From assembly GCF_007096885.1 (NCBI RefSeq), contig NZ_VJNO01000007.1, positions 124,001-188,000 on the forward strand: DNA of 64,000 nucleotides, written 5' to 3'. Made by a program: the position numbers and the translations under genes. Below the pieces are notes generated by a model that was not told where the DNA came from, made no database searches, and saw only the letters and a list, made by a program, of their open reading frames with translations. Origin of the DNA: Streptomyces sp. 130 (GTDB lineage: Bacteria; Actinomycetota; Actinomycetes; Streptomycetales; Streptomycetaceae). Positions 44,230-52,456 of the stretch are shown here, one piece after another (within the stretch, counting starts at the first letter, position 1; each line of letters starts with the position of its first letter).

Positions 44230-44302
44230 CAAGACCGGTCGGATTCGAACCGACGTCCTCCAGCTAGCTGCTAGGGCGCGACGACCTCTGCGCTACAGCC
44301 TT
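44230..44302 (-). tRNA. Non-canonical tRNA-like gene, isotype unclear
   Basis: Read on the minus strand, acceptor AAGGCUG pairs with CGGUCUU at every position (two G-U). UA follows, then a GCGC/GCGC D stem, and a perfect T arm GUCGG-UUCGAAU-CCGAC with the conserved loop. A GGC/GCC flank would lengthen the acceptor by 3 bp. The anticodon arm is odd: stem CCUAG/CUGGA has a C-A mismatch, the loop is CAGCUAG, position 33 is A instead of the near-universal U, and the triplet would be GCU (serine) although the long variable arm of tRNA-Ser is missing. CCA is not encoded. It is either a specialised or a decayed tRNA. Confidence 0.7.
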
Positions 44303-44410
44303 GCCGTCGGTGATCCTAACCATGATGTCGATCAATTCGCACACCTGCACCAACAGTTGCGCGGGCGCCGGCGGCCGGAAAGCGCGCGAATCCCAAGTGG
44401 TCTGTACCTA

Positions 44411-44439
44411 TTGACGACTTGGTCCAGACCAATTACCTT
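44411..44439 (+). promoter_or_regulatory. Chitinase promoter with DasR-type operator in the spacer
   Basis: TTGACG (44411-44416) and TACCTT (44434-44439) are 17 bp apart. The spacer contains TTGGTCCAGACCAA (44419-44432), a dre element with perfect 6-bp arms. A repressor bound there would block polymerase, giving induction by chitin-derived amino sugars through DasR. Confidence 0.8.
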
Positions 44440-44513
44440 CCCGGATGCTCCATGGCACGACATCCGCACCTCCCCGAGGACCGCCTCACCGGTCCCTGCC
44501 GTAAGGGAGAACC

Positions 44514-46802
44514 ATGTTCGAGCACATGCCACTCAGACGGAGAACGGCGACCGCGCTGCTCGCCGTCCTCGGCCTCCTCCTCGCGCTCCTGTCCCTGCAG
44601 GCCGTCCCCGCGCACGCGGCGGGCAAGCTCACGGCGACCTTCACCTCCGCCGACAACGGCCCCTGGTGGAAGGGCACCTACGTCCTGCACAACGACACGG
44701 ACACCGCCGTCACCGGCTGGAGCCTGGAGTTCGACCTGCCCGCCGGGGTCGCGATCCAGTCCTCGTACAACGGGACCACCACCACCCAGGGCAGCCACAT
44801 CACCGCCGTCAACGCGCACTACAACGGCACGGTCGCCGCGCACAGCAGCACCGAGCCGTACAGCTTCTGGTTCGTCGCCACCGGCCCGATCACCGCACCG
44901 ACCGGGTGCCGGATCAACGGCGACAAGTGCGACGGCTCCGCCGACGCGCCCCCGGGCGCGCCGAGCGGGCTGAAGCAGACCGATGTCACCGCCCGCACCG
45001 CGTCGCTGTCCTGGACGGCCGCCACCGCGGGCGACTTCCCCGTGGCCTCGTACGACATCCTGGCGGGCGGCAAGGTCGTCGGCTCCGCCACCGCGGCCAC
45101 CTCCGCCACCGTCACCGGCCTGACCCCGGCCACCGCCTACGCCTTCACCGTCCGGGCCAAGGACACCCGGGGCAACGTCTCCGCCGAGAGCGCCCCGCTG
45201 ACCGTCACGACCGTCGACCCGGCCACCGACACCTCGGCCCCGACGGCCCCCGGCGCCCTGCGCACCACCGCCACCGACTCCTCCTCCGTGACCCTGGCCT
45301 GGAACGCCGCGACGGACAACCAGCGCGTCGCCGCGTACGACATCTACCGGGGCTCCGCCCTGGCCACCACGGTCTCCGGCACCACGACCACCGCCACGGT
45401 CGGCGGCCTCTCGCCCTCCACCTCGTACACCTTCACCGTGAAGGCCCGCGACGCCGCCGACAACGCCTCCCCGGCGAGCAACACCCTCACCGTGAAGACC
45501 GACGACATCGTCGGCGCCGGCAACTACGCCAAGGTCGGCTACTTCGTCCAGTGGGGCATCTACGGGCGCCAGTACTTCGTCAAGAACCTGGAGACCTCCG
45601 GCGCCGCCGACAAGCTCGACATCATCAACTACGCCTTCGCCAACATCGACCCCAACAACCTCACCTGCCTCAACGGCGTCACCAAGGGCACCACCGCCGA
45701 CCCCCAGGACCCCGAGCAGGGCACCGGCGCGGGTGACGCGGACGCCGACTACGCCCGCCCGTTCAGCGCCGCCCAGTCCGTGGACGGGGTCGCGGACGAC
45801 GGCTGGGCCAAGCTGCGCGGCAACTTCAACCAGCTCAAGAAGCTGAAGAAGCTCCACCCCGACCTGAAGATCGTGGTCTCGCTCGGCGGCTGGACGTACT
45901 CCAAGTACTTCTCCGACGTCGCCGCCACCGACGCCGCCCGCAAGAAGTTCGTCTCCTCCTGCATCGACATGTACATCAAGGGCAACCTGCCCGAGTACAA
46001 CGGCGCGGGCGGCCCGGGCAGCGCGGCCGGCATCTTCGACGGCTTCGACATCGACTGGGAGTGGCCGGGCACCGGCACCGGGCACCCCGGCAACCACTAC
46101 TCGCCCGACGACAAGGACAACCTCACCCTGCTGCTCGCCGAGTTCCGCAGGCAGCTCGACGCGCTGGGCGGCGGCCACCGGCTCCTCACCGCCTTCACCC
46201 CCGCCGACCCGCAGAAGATCGACGAGGGTTGGGACCTGTCCAAGGTCTTCGACTCCCTCGACGTCGCCAACGTCCAGGGCTACGACTTCCACGGCTCCGG
46301 CAGCGACAACTCCTGGGAGCCGAACCGCACCGGCCACCAGGCCAACCTCTACAACGACGCCCAGGACCCGTACGACTTCCACTTCAGCGCGGACAGCGCC
46401 ATCAAGGCCTACACCGACGCGGGCGTCGAACCCCGCAAACTGACCCTCGGCATCCCGTTCTACGGCCGGGGCTGGCAGGGTGTCACCGACGGTGGCGCCG
46501 CGGGCGAGTGGCAGCCGGCGGGCGGGGCCGCCCCCGGTCAGTTCGCCGAGGAGGCCGGCACCCGGGGCTACTCGAACCTCATCGGCGCCTATCCGACGAT
46601 GACGGTCCATCACGACGAGCAGTCCATCTCCACGTACGGCTACACCGGCAGCCAGTGGTGGTCCTTCGACGACACCTGGTCCATCGGCAAGAAGACGGAC
46701 TACGTGAAGGACAAGGGGCTGCTCGGCGTCATGGTCTGGGAGATGTCGGGCGACACCACCCAGGGCACGCTGATGGGCGCCCTCGACAACGGGCTGAAAT
46801 AG
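44514..46802 (+). CDS. Secreted multidomain chitinase (CBM2 - FnIII x2 - GH18)
   Basis: The 762-residue enzyme hydrolyses chitin. A Sec signal peptide ends near residue 36 (VPAHAAG). A CBM2-type binding module follows (ATFTSADNGPWWKGTYVL... to about 145), then two FnIII modules (about 150-240 and 250-335). The GH18 catalytic domain occupies the rest, with the DGxDxDxE motif in FDGFDIDWEWPG near residue 510 and the QGYDFHG strand near 590. GGGAGAA precedes the ATG, and the promoter has a DasR-type site. Confidence 0.95.
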   Translation: MFEHMPLRRRTATALLAVLGLLLALLSLQAVPAHAAGKLTATFTSADNGPWWKGTYVLHNDTDTAVTGWSLEFDLPAGVAIQSSYNGTTTTQGSHITAVNAHYNGTVAAHSSTEPYSFWFVATGPITAPTGCRINGDKCDGSADAPPGAPSGLKQTDVTARTASLSWTAATAGDFPVASYDILAGGKVVGSATAATSATVTGLTPATAYAFTVRAKDTRGNVSAESAPLTVTTVDPATDTSAPTAPGALRTTATDSSSVTLAWNAATDNQRVAAYDIYRGSALATTVSGTTTTATVGGLSPSTSYTFTVKARDAADNASPASNTLTVKTDDIVGAGNYAKVGYFVQWGIYGRQYFVKNLETSGAADKLDIINYAFANIDPNNLTCLNGVTKGTTADPQDPEQGTGAGDADADYARPFSAAQSVDGVADDGWAKLRGNFNQLKKLKKLHPDLKIVVSLGGWTYSKYFSDVAATDAARKKFVSSCIDMYIKGNLPEYNGAGGPGSAAGIFDGFDIDWEWPGTGTGHPGNHYSPDDKDNLTLLLAEFRRQLDALGGGHRLLTAFTPADPQKIDEGWDLSKVFDSLDVANVQGYDFHGSGSDNSWEPNRTGHQANLYNDAQDPYDFHFSADSAIKAYTDAGVEPRKLTLGIPFYGRGWQGVTDGGAAGEWQPAGGAAPGQFAEEAGTRGYSNLIGAYPTMTVHHDEQSISTYGYTGSQWWSFDDTWSIGKKTDYVKDKGLLGVMVWEMSGDTTQGTLMGALDNGLK

Positions 46803-46862
46803 CCCGCCATCGGTTGATTCTCCCCAAATCGAGACTTACCGCCCATAGCGGTAGGCTGGTCG

Positions 46863-46919
46863 CGGCGGTGCCCCCGTGGCACCGCCGTGCCTCACCACCG
46901 GACCCGGTCACGGGTCCGG
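46863..46919 (+). terminator. Pair of hairpins after the chitinase gene
   Basis: CGGCGGTGCC/GGCACCGCCG (46863-46887) and CCGGACCCG/CGGGTCCGG (46898-46919) are two consecutive perfect stems between the chitinase and the repeat-peptide gene. The first is the likely chitinase terminator. Confidence 0.65.
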
Positions 46920-46948
46920 CCCCAGCCGTTCGACGCGCGGGAGGAACC

Positions 46949-47269
46949 ATGACCAGCCCCGAGCAGGACCCCAACCAGCAGGAAGGCCCCGCGGACGGTG
47001 GCGCGGCCGGGACGCCGGGCGTCCACGACGGCGGCGCGGACGGAGGGGCCGAGGGCCCTGCGGACGGTGGCGCGGCGGGCACGCCGGGAGTGCATGACGG
47101 CGGCGCGGACGGTGGCGCCGAGGGTCCGGCCGACGGTGGCGCGGCGGGCACGCCGGGGGTCCATGACGGCGGCGCGGACGGTGGCGCCGAGGGTCCGGCC
47201 GACGGTGGCGCGGCGGGCACGCCCGGCGTCCAGGACGGCGGGGCAGACGGCGGCGCGGACCGTTCTTGA
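46949..47269 (+). CDS. Small Gly/Asp/Ala-rich repeat peptide, possible substrate of the next enzyme
   Basis: The 106-residue product has a 12-residue lead (MTSPEQDPNQQE) and four copies of a 23-residue unit (69 bp each from 46985), each ending around GTPGVHDGGADGG. The fourth copy has Gln in place of His and is followed by DRS. There is no signal peptide or hydrophobic part. The stop overlaps the TTG start of a JmjC oxygenase gene, so the two are coupled. Each of the first three units has one histidine, the residue type hydroxylated by related JmjC enzymes. Being a substrate is a hypothesis. GGAGGAA precedes the ATG. Confidence 0.75.
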   Translation: MTSPEQDPNQQEGPADGGAAGTPGVHDGGADGGAEGPADGGAAGTPGVHDGGADGGAEGPADGGAAGTPGVHDGGADGGAEGPADGGAAGTPGVQDGGADGGADRS

Positions 47270-48477
47270 GCACATCACCGGCCGGCACCCAGGACCCCCT
47301 GGCCGCGAAGGCGGCCCCCGGGGTCCTGGAGTCGCGCCTGACCCCCGGCACGGGCCGGGCCGCGTTCGCCCGCGACTTCTGGGGCCGCGAGGCCCTGCTC
47401 ACCCGCCGGGCCGGTGACTTCTCGGACCTCTTCTCCGCCGCCGCCGTGGACGAACTCGTCTCGCGGCGCGGCCTGCGTACGCCCTTCCTCCGCGTCGCCA
47501 AGAACGGCGCCACGCTGCCCGACGCCTCGTTCACCTCGCCCGCCGGGGTCGGCGCCACGATCGGCGACCAGGCCGACGACACCGCGCTGTGGCGGGAGTT
47601 CGCGGACGGCGCCACGCTGGTCCTGCAGGCGCTCCACCGCACCTGGGCCCCGGTCGGCGAGCTCACCGACGCGCTCGCCGCCGAACTGAGCCACCCGGTC
47701 CAGGCCAACGCCTACGTCACCCCGCCGCAGAACCGCGGCTTCGACGCGCACTACGACGTCCACGACGTCTTCGTGCTCCAGATCGAGGGCACCAAGCGCT
47801 GGACCGTCCACCGCCCCGTGCATCCCGACCCGCTGCGCGACCAGCCCTGGACCGACCACCGAGGCGCCGTGGCCGAGGCCGCCGGGGGCGAACCGCACCT
47901 CGACGCCGTGCTCGCACCCGGCGACGTCCTCTACCTGCCGCGCGGGTGGCTGCACGCCGCCGAGGCCCAGGGCGAGGTCGCCATCCACCTGACGCTCGGC
48001 GTCCACACCTGGACCCGGTACGCCCTCGCCGAACAGCTGATGCGCGCCGCGCTCGCCGAGCTGCGCGACGACCCCTGGGCGCGCGGCTCCCTGCCGCTGG
48101 GCGTGGCCGGCCCGGACGAGGAAGCCCCTCCGGTACGCGAACGACTCATCGCGGCCCTGGCCGGCACCGACCCCGCCCCGCACTTCCACCGCGCGCGGCG
48201 CGCCCAGGCCCGCCCCGCACCGCTCGGCCCGCTCGCCCAGCTCGCCGCCGTCGACGGACTCGGCCCTGGCACCCCGGTCCGCCTGCGGGCCGCGCTGGAA
48301 GCCCGCCTGGAGGGCCGCCGCCTGGTCACCCGGGTCGGCTGGCTCGACTTCCCGGAGGCGGACCTCCCGGCCCTGGCCCGGCTGCTCGCCGGCGAGGTGC
48401 GCACCGCCGGCGACCTCGGCCTCGCCTGCGCGGGCAGGCTGCTGCGCGCCGGCGTCCTCGTCCCGGCCGCCCGGTGA
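47266..48477 (+). CDS. JmjC/cupin-4 Fe(II)/2-oxoglutarate oxygenase
   Basis: The 403-residue protein matches the ribosomal-oxygenase-like JmjC group (MINA53/NO66/YcfD). Iron ligands are H152 and D154 in FDAHYDVHDVFVLQIEG and H220 in LYLPRGWLHAAEA, and the strand GTKRWTVHRP follows the first pair. Known members hydroxylate Arg or His in ribosomal proteins. Here the start overlaps the repeat-peptide gene, which suggests a dedicated peptide substrate. The C-terminal 120 residues form the usual helical/winged-helix tail. The gene end is duplicated into short repeats. Confidence 0.9.
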   Translation: MSTSPAGTQDPLAAKAAPGVLESRLTPGTGRAAFARDFWGREALLTRRAGDFSDLFSAAAVDELVSRRGLRTPFLRVAKNGATLPDASFTSPAGVGATIGDQADDTALWREFADGATLVLQALHRTWAPVGELTDALAAELSHPVQANAYVTPPQNRGFDAHYDVHDVFVLQIEGTKRWTVHRPVHPDPLRDQPWTDHRGAVAEAAGGEPHLDAVLAPGDVLYLPRGWLHAAEAQGEVAIHLTLGVHTWTRYALAEQLMRAALAELRDDPWARGSLPLGVAGPDEEAPPVRERLIAALAGTDPAPHFHRARRAQARPAPLGPLAQLAAVDGLGPGTPVRLRAALEARLEGRRLVTRVGWLDFPEADLPALARLLAGEVRTAGDLGLACAGRLLRAGVLVPAAR

Positions 48478-48537
48478 GCCCCGGCCGTCCGGTGAGTCCC
48501 AACCGCCCGGTGAGCGCGGAACGCCTCCGGTGACAGC
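48463..48537. repeat. Short tandem repeats carrying the GTGA junction
   Basis: Four degenerate 18-19-bp copies built around CGCCCGGTGAGC-type sequence span the end of the JmjC gene (stop 48475-48477), the 50-bp gap and the GTG start at 48530. Each copy contains GTGA, a combined start and stop, so an ancestral GTGA overlap of the two genes seems to have been multiplied. Confidence 0.7.
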
Positions 48538-49426
48538 GGAACGCTTCTTCTGCGCCGACGCCGCCCGGGCCCGCGGCGACGCGCTCCCGGGAACCGCCCC
48601 GTACGGGCTGGTGTGGGTCCTCGTCGAGCAGCACGCGCCCTGGCCGGCCAACGGCTACGACGGCCTCGCGGTCGAACCCGTGACCAAGGCCCTGCTCTAC
48701 GAGGCGGCCCGGGCGGTGCGCGCCCGCATCCTCCTGATCCGCCGCCACGGCCGCCGCCCCGAGGACGCCGGCCCCCGGCGCTGGGCCGTCCTCGAATACG
48801 ACGCCAGCGGCGCGCACCGCCAGCAGTGGGGGACCTGGGAGCGCGACGAGGACCTGGCACTCGCCGCCGCCGCGCTCGGCACGCCCGGGGAGCCCGGACA
48901 GCCGCCGGTCGTCCTCGTCTGCGCCCATGGCCGGCACGACACCTGCTGCGCCCTGCGGGGGCGTCCGGCGGCCCGCGCGCTGGCCGAGCGGTGGCCGGAC
49001 CAGGTGTGGGAGTGCACCCACGTGGGCGGCGACCGCTTCGCCGCGAACGTGCTCGTCGCCCCCGACGGCGTGTACTACGGCGGCCTGGACGCCACTTCGT
49101 CCGTCACGGTCGTCGGCCAGCACCTCGCCGGCCGCGTCCACGCCGCGCACCTGCGCGGATACACCGACCTCTTCCCGGCCCAGCAGGCGGCGGTCGCGGC
49201 GGTGCTCGCCCGCTACGGCCCGGCGGGCCGCCACGACTACACGGTCACCGGCACTTCCCGGGCCGGCCCCCACTGGCTGATCCGCCTCACCGGCCCCCCG
49301 CCCCGCGCCACCGCCTACGACGTGGAGGTCACCGCCCACCGCGCCGCACCGCGTCAACTCACCTGCAACGGCCCGGCGACGAGCGCGGCCATGGTCCACG
49401 AGGTGACCGCGATCCGCGCCGGCTGA
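48530..49426 (+). CDS. Sucrase/ferredoxin-like protein (thioredoxin-fold 2Fe-2S)
   Basis: The 298-residue protein belongs to the Suc_Fer-like family. The cluster region VCAHGRHDTCCALRGRPAAR near residue 130 and WECTHVGGDRFAANVLV near 165 carry the Cys/His residues expected to hold a 2Fe-2S cluster in a thioredoxin-like ferredoxin fold. It lies just after the JmjC gene, so it could donate electrons or repair the iron of that oxygenase, but this is inferred. The GTG start has no strong ribosome site and may rely on coupling. Confidence 0.85.
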   Translation: MTAERFFCADAARARGDALPGTAPYGLVWVLVEQHAPWPANGYDGLAVEPVTKALLYEAARAVRARILLIRRHGRRPEDAGPRRWAVLEYDASGAHRQQWGTWERDEDLALAAAALGTPGEPGQPPVVLVCAHGRHDTCCALRGRPAARALAERWPDQVWECTHVGGDRFAANVLVAPDGVYYGGLDATSSVTVVGQHLAGRVHAAHLRGYTDLFPAQQAAVAAVLARYGPAGRHDYTVTGTSRAGPHWLIRLTGPPPRATAYDVEVTAHRAAPRQLTCNGPATSAAMVHEVTAIRAG

Positions 49427-49428
49427 AC

Positions 49429-49475
49429 GCGGAAACCCCGCCCCCGGAGGCGTACGCCAGGGGTGGGGCTTTCGC
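49429..49475. terminator. Bidirectional hairpin between convergent genes
   Basis: GCGGAAACCCCGCCCCCGG pairs with CCAGGGGTGGGGCTTTCGC with a small bulge around 9 nt. It separates the ferredoxin-like gene from malate synthase. Confidence 0.75.
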
Positions 49476-49491
49476 GCAGCGGTACGGGCCG

Positions 49492-51111
49492 TCAGCGCAG
49501 CCGCTCGTACGCCGGCAGGGTCAGGAAGTCCGCGTAGTCCTGGTCCAGGGAGACCTGGAGGAGGAGGTCGTGGGCCTCCTGCCACTGGCCGGCGGCGAAC
49601 GCCTCGTCGCCGATCTCCGCGCGGATCGCGGCCAGTTCCTCGGCGGCGACCTTGCGGGCCAGGTCCGCCGTGGCGTGCTCGCCGTTCTCGAAGACCACGT
49701 CCGCGTTGATCCACTGCCAGATCTGCGAGCGCGAGATCTCGGCGGTGGCCGCGTCCTCCATCAGGTTGAAGATGGCGACCGCGCCCATGCCGCGCAGCCA
49801 CGCCTCGATGTAGCGGATGCCGACGGCGACGGCGTTGCGCAGGCCCTCGTACGTGGGCTTGGCGTGCAGGGTGTCGATGGCGATCAGGTCGCCGGCCGCC
49901 ACCGAGACGTCCTCGCGCAGCCGCTCCTTCTGGTTCGGCCTGTCGCCGAGGACCGCGTCGAAGGAGGCCATGGCGATCGGGACGAGGTCCGGGTGGGCCA
50001 CCCAGGAGCCGTCGAAGCCGTCGTTCGCCTCGCGGTCCTTGTCGGCCTTGACCTTCTCGAAGGCGACCTTGTTGACCTCGGCGTCGCGGCGGGACGGGAT
50101 GAAGGCCGCCATGCCGCCGATCGCGTGCGCGCCGCGCTTGTGGCAGGTGCGGACGAGGAGTTCGGTGTACGCCCGCATGAACGGGGCGGTCATCGTCACC
50201 GCGTTGCGGTCCGGCAGGACGAACTTGGCGCCGCCGTCGCGGAAGTTCTTCACGATGGAGAAGAGGTAGTCCCAGCGGCCCGCGTTCAGCCCGGAGGCGT
50301 GGTCGCGCAGCTCGTACAGGATCTCCTCCATCTCGTACGCGGCGGTGATCGTCTCGATCAGGACCGTGGCGCGGACGGTGCCCCGCGGGATGCCCAGCTC
50401 GTCCTGCGCGAAGACGAAGATGTCGTTCCAGAGGCGGGCCTCCAGGTGCGACTCCGTCTTCGGGAGGTAGAAGTACGGGCCCTTGCCGAGGTCGATCAGG
50501 CGCTGGGCGTTGTGGAAGAAGTACAGGCCGAAGTCGACCAGCGCGCCGGGCACGGGGGTGCCGTCGAGCTGGAGGTGGCGCTCGTCCAGGTGCCAGCCGC
50601 GCGGGCGGGTGACGACCGTCGCCAGCTCCTCGGCCGGCTTCAGCGCGTACGACTTGCCGGACCTCGGGTCGGTGAAGTCGATGGAGCGGTTGTACGCGTC
50701 CATCAGGTTGAGCTGGCCGAGGACGACGTTCTCCCAGGTGGGGGCGGAGGCGTCCTCGAAGTCGGCGAGCCAGACCCTCGCGCCGGAGTTCAGGGCGTTG
50801 ATGGTCATCTTGCGGTCGGTCGGACCGGTGATCTCCACCCGGCGGTCGTTCAGCGCGGCCGGGGCCGGGGCGACCTTCCAGGAGTCGTCCGCACGGATCG
50901 CCTCGGTCTCCGGGAGGAAGTCCAGCGTGGAGGTGCGGGCGATCTCGGCGCGGCGTTCCCCGCGGCGGGCGAGCAGCTCGTCGCGCCGGGGCGTGAACCG
51001 CCGGTGCAGCTCGGCCACGAACGCGAGGGCCGCAGGGGTGAGGACCTCGTCCTGCCGGGGCAGGGGCTCGGCATCGACGATGGCCAGCGGGGACGGCGCT
51101 GGTGCGGACAT
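49492..51111 (-). CDS. aceB: Malate synthase A
   Basis: The 539-residue enzyme condenses glyoxylate with acetyl-CoA to malate. Family A motifs are LADFEDASAPTWENV near residue 115, the catalytic region RATVLIETITAAYEMEEI near 250, DRNAVTMTAPFMRAYTELLV near 305 and GGMAAFIPSRRD near 335. It assimilates glyoxylate from allantoin. Its promoter has the same operator pair as gcl, hyi and allB, matching the AllR-regulated malate synthase of S. coelicolor. Confidence 0.95.
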   Translation of the reverse strand: MSAPAPSPLAIVDAEPLPRQDEVLTPAALAFVAELHRRFTPRRDELLARRGERRAEIARTSTLDFLPETEAIRADDSWKVAPAPAALNDRRVEITGPTDRKMTINALNSGARVWLADFEDASAPTWENVVLGQLNLMDAYNRSIDFTDPRSGKSYALKPAEELATVVTRPRGWHLDERHLQLDGTPVPGALVDFGLYFFHNAQRLIDLGKGPYFYLPKTESHLEARLWNDIFVFAQDELGIPRGTVRATVLIETITAAYEMEEILYELRDHASGLNAGRWDYLFSIVKNFRDGGAKFVLPDRNAVTMTAPFMRAYTELLVRTCHKRGAHAIGGMAAFIPSRRDAEVNKVAFEKVKADKDREANDGFDGSWVAHPDLVPIAMASFDAVLGDRPNQKERLREDVSVAAGDLIAIDTLHAKPTYEGLRNAVAVGIRYIEAWLRGMGAVAIFNLMEDAATAEISRSQIWQWINADVVFENGEHATADLARKVAAEELAAIRAEIGDEAFAAGQWQEAHDLLLQVSLDQDYADFLTLPAYERLR

Positions 51112-51231
51112 GAGCTGTCACTCCTTCAGCGGGCGGTGCGGACGGCGTCACGGCCGCCGGGCCGCCCGATTCGGCACGGCGTGCCAGGGCTCCGGGATAC
51201 GGCTGTGGCCGCCGTCTGAGGTGCAGAGGGC

Positions 51232-51284
51232 TTCTGATCAGTGGATAGTAGTTTCCTCATGGTGGAAGTTCAATGGTTTGTTGA
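51232..51284 (-). promoter_or_regulatory. aceB promoter with tandem AllR-type operators
   Basis: On the minus strand TTGAAC and TACTAT are 17 bp apart within this segment. TTCCTCATGGTGGAA (51253-51267) fills the spacer and TTCTGATCAGTGGAT (51232-51246) lies at the expected transcription start, centres 21 bp apart. Overlapping the -35 box is TCAATGGTTTGTTGA (51270-51284), whose complement differs at two positions from the catalase/uraD palindrome. Confidence 0.75.
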
Positions 51285-51343
51285 TGTCGAGATTCTTCGG
51301 GTCGACAGAACGGCCGGGGCCTCGGCGCAGAGTGCCAGGCCGT

Positions 51344-51937
51344 TCACTCCAGGTGCGAAAGGTCCGCCGGAGTGTCGATGTCGTACGCCTGTGCCACGTC
51401 CCCGCACTCCACCAGCGTCAGCGCCGCCCGGTGCGCCCGCAGATGGGCCCGCGCCCCCTGGTCGCCCACCGCGCCCGCGGCGATGTCCGCCCACCGGTCC
51501 GCGCCGAACAGCACCGGATGGCCGCGTTCCCCCGCGTACGAGGCCGCCGCCAGGCTCATCCGGTCCCGGTACGCCGCACCCACCCGGGCCACCGCCTCCG
51601 CCCCGATGCCCGGCTGGTCCACCAGCAGCACGAGCGCCGCGTCCGCGCCCGTCCCCGCGAGCGCGCCCAGTCCCGTCCGCAGCGAGGAGCCCATGCCCTC
51701 GGTCCACTCCGGGTTGACGCTCACGGCGCAGCCGTCCAGCGCCGCCCGGGCGCGCACCTCGCCGGCCGAGGCGCCGAGCACCACGTGGACCGGGCCGCAG
51801 CCGCCCTCGCGGAGCGTGCGCACCGCGTGCTCGACGAGCAGTCCGCCGCGGTGTTCCAACAGGGCTTTCGGGCGTCCGCCGAGCCGGCGGCCCCCGCCCG
51901 CGGCGAGCAGCAGTCCGGCGATCTGCGCATGTGTCAT
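51344..51937 (-). CDS. MocA-like molybdenum cofactor nucleotidyltransferase
   Basis: The 197-residue protein opens with GLLLAAGGGRRLGGRPKALLEH, the nucleotide-binding motif of MobA/MocA-like transferases, and has the metal-binding LLVDQPGIG near residue 100 and RGHPVLFG near 140. MocA forms cytidylated molybdenum cofactor for xanthine-dehydrogenase-type enzymes. Purine catabolism needs xanthine dehydrogenase, which is not in this window, so this gene may support an enzyme encoded elsewhere. The start is taken at the ATG at 51937. Confidence 0.85.
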   Translation of the reverse strand: MTHAQIAGLLLAAGGGRRLGGRPKALLEHRGGLLVEHAVRTLREGGCGPVHVVLGASAGEVRARAALDGCAVSVNPEWTEGMGSSLRTGLGALAGTGADAALVLLVDQPGIGAEAVARVGAAYRDRMSLAAASYAGERGHPVLFGADRWADIAAGAVGDQGARAHLRAHRAALTLVECGDVAQAYDIDTPADLSHLE

Positions 51938-52124
51938 GCCGCCTGGATACCCCACGGCGGCCGCTCCCGCCCACCGCCTCGTGCCGCTACGGGGTGTGTT
52001 ACGTACACGGAGTGGCGCCCGGCACCTTTTATGGCGTTAACTTGCCCGCATACCGGGACACTTGACCATGGTCCGGGGACTGGTCGGAACGACACGGCAC
52101 GAGGACGTGCGAGGGGGAGCTTTG

Positions 52125-52436
52125 TTGAAGAGCGTCGGGCAGGAGCGGGTGACCGGCAGCGGTGAGGACCCCAGAGTGGTGGAGTTGCGTACCGCGGTCT
52201 CCCGGCTCCGGCGGGCCCTGGCCGGGTATCCCGGGCAGTTCCCCGACCGGGCCGTCGCCGAGGACGAGCTCGCGGCGCTGGACGCGATGGCGCGCGGCGG
52301 GGCGCCCGAGATCCCCCGGTTGCGCCGCTCGCTGCTGCTGATCGCGGGGGCGATCGGCTCGGTCAGCGCGCTGGCCGCCGCCCTGCGGGACGTCCGGGTC
52401 GCCGTCGACCTCTTCGGCGAGCCGCCGCAGCGCTGA
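52125..52436 (+). CDS. DUF5955-type small protein
   Basis: The roughly 103-residue protein is helical: VVELRTAVSRLRRALAG, then LDAMARGGAPEIPRLRRSLL and a final hydrophobic helix LIAGAIGSVSALAAAL. It looks like the small actinobacterial DUF5955 family of unknown role. I chose the TTG at 52125, five nt after GGGGGAG; an ATG at 52068 or a GTG near 52149 is possible. Confidence 0.7.
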   Translation: MKSVGQERVTGSGEDPRVVELRTAVSRLRRALAGYPGQFPDRAVAEDELAALDAMARGGAPEIPRLRRSLLLIAGAIGSVSALAAALRDVRVAVDLFGEPPQR

Positions 52437-52456
52437 CCAGGGCCGGGCCGGCCCGC

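Noticed and set aside
44263..44273. Amber-suppressor anticodon (CUA) in the tRNA-like gene
   Set aside because: CUA would need U at position 33 and a different stem; the best stem places GCU, not CUA, in the anticodon position.
46985..47257. PE_PGRS-like or collagen-like surface protein
   Set aside because: There is no PE domain, signal peptide or Gly-X-Y periodicity; the unit is a regular 23-residue repeat.
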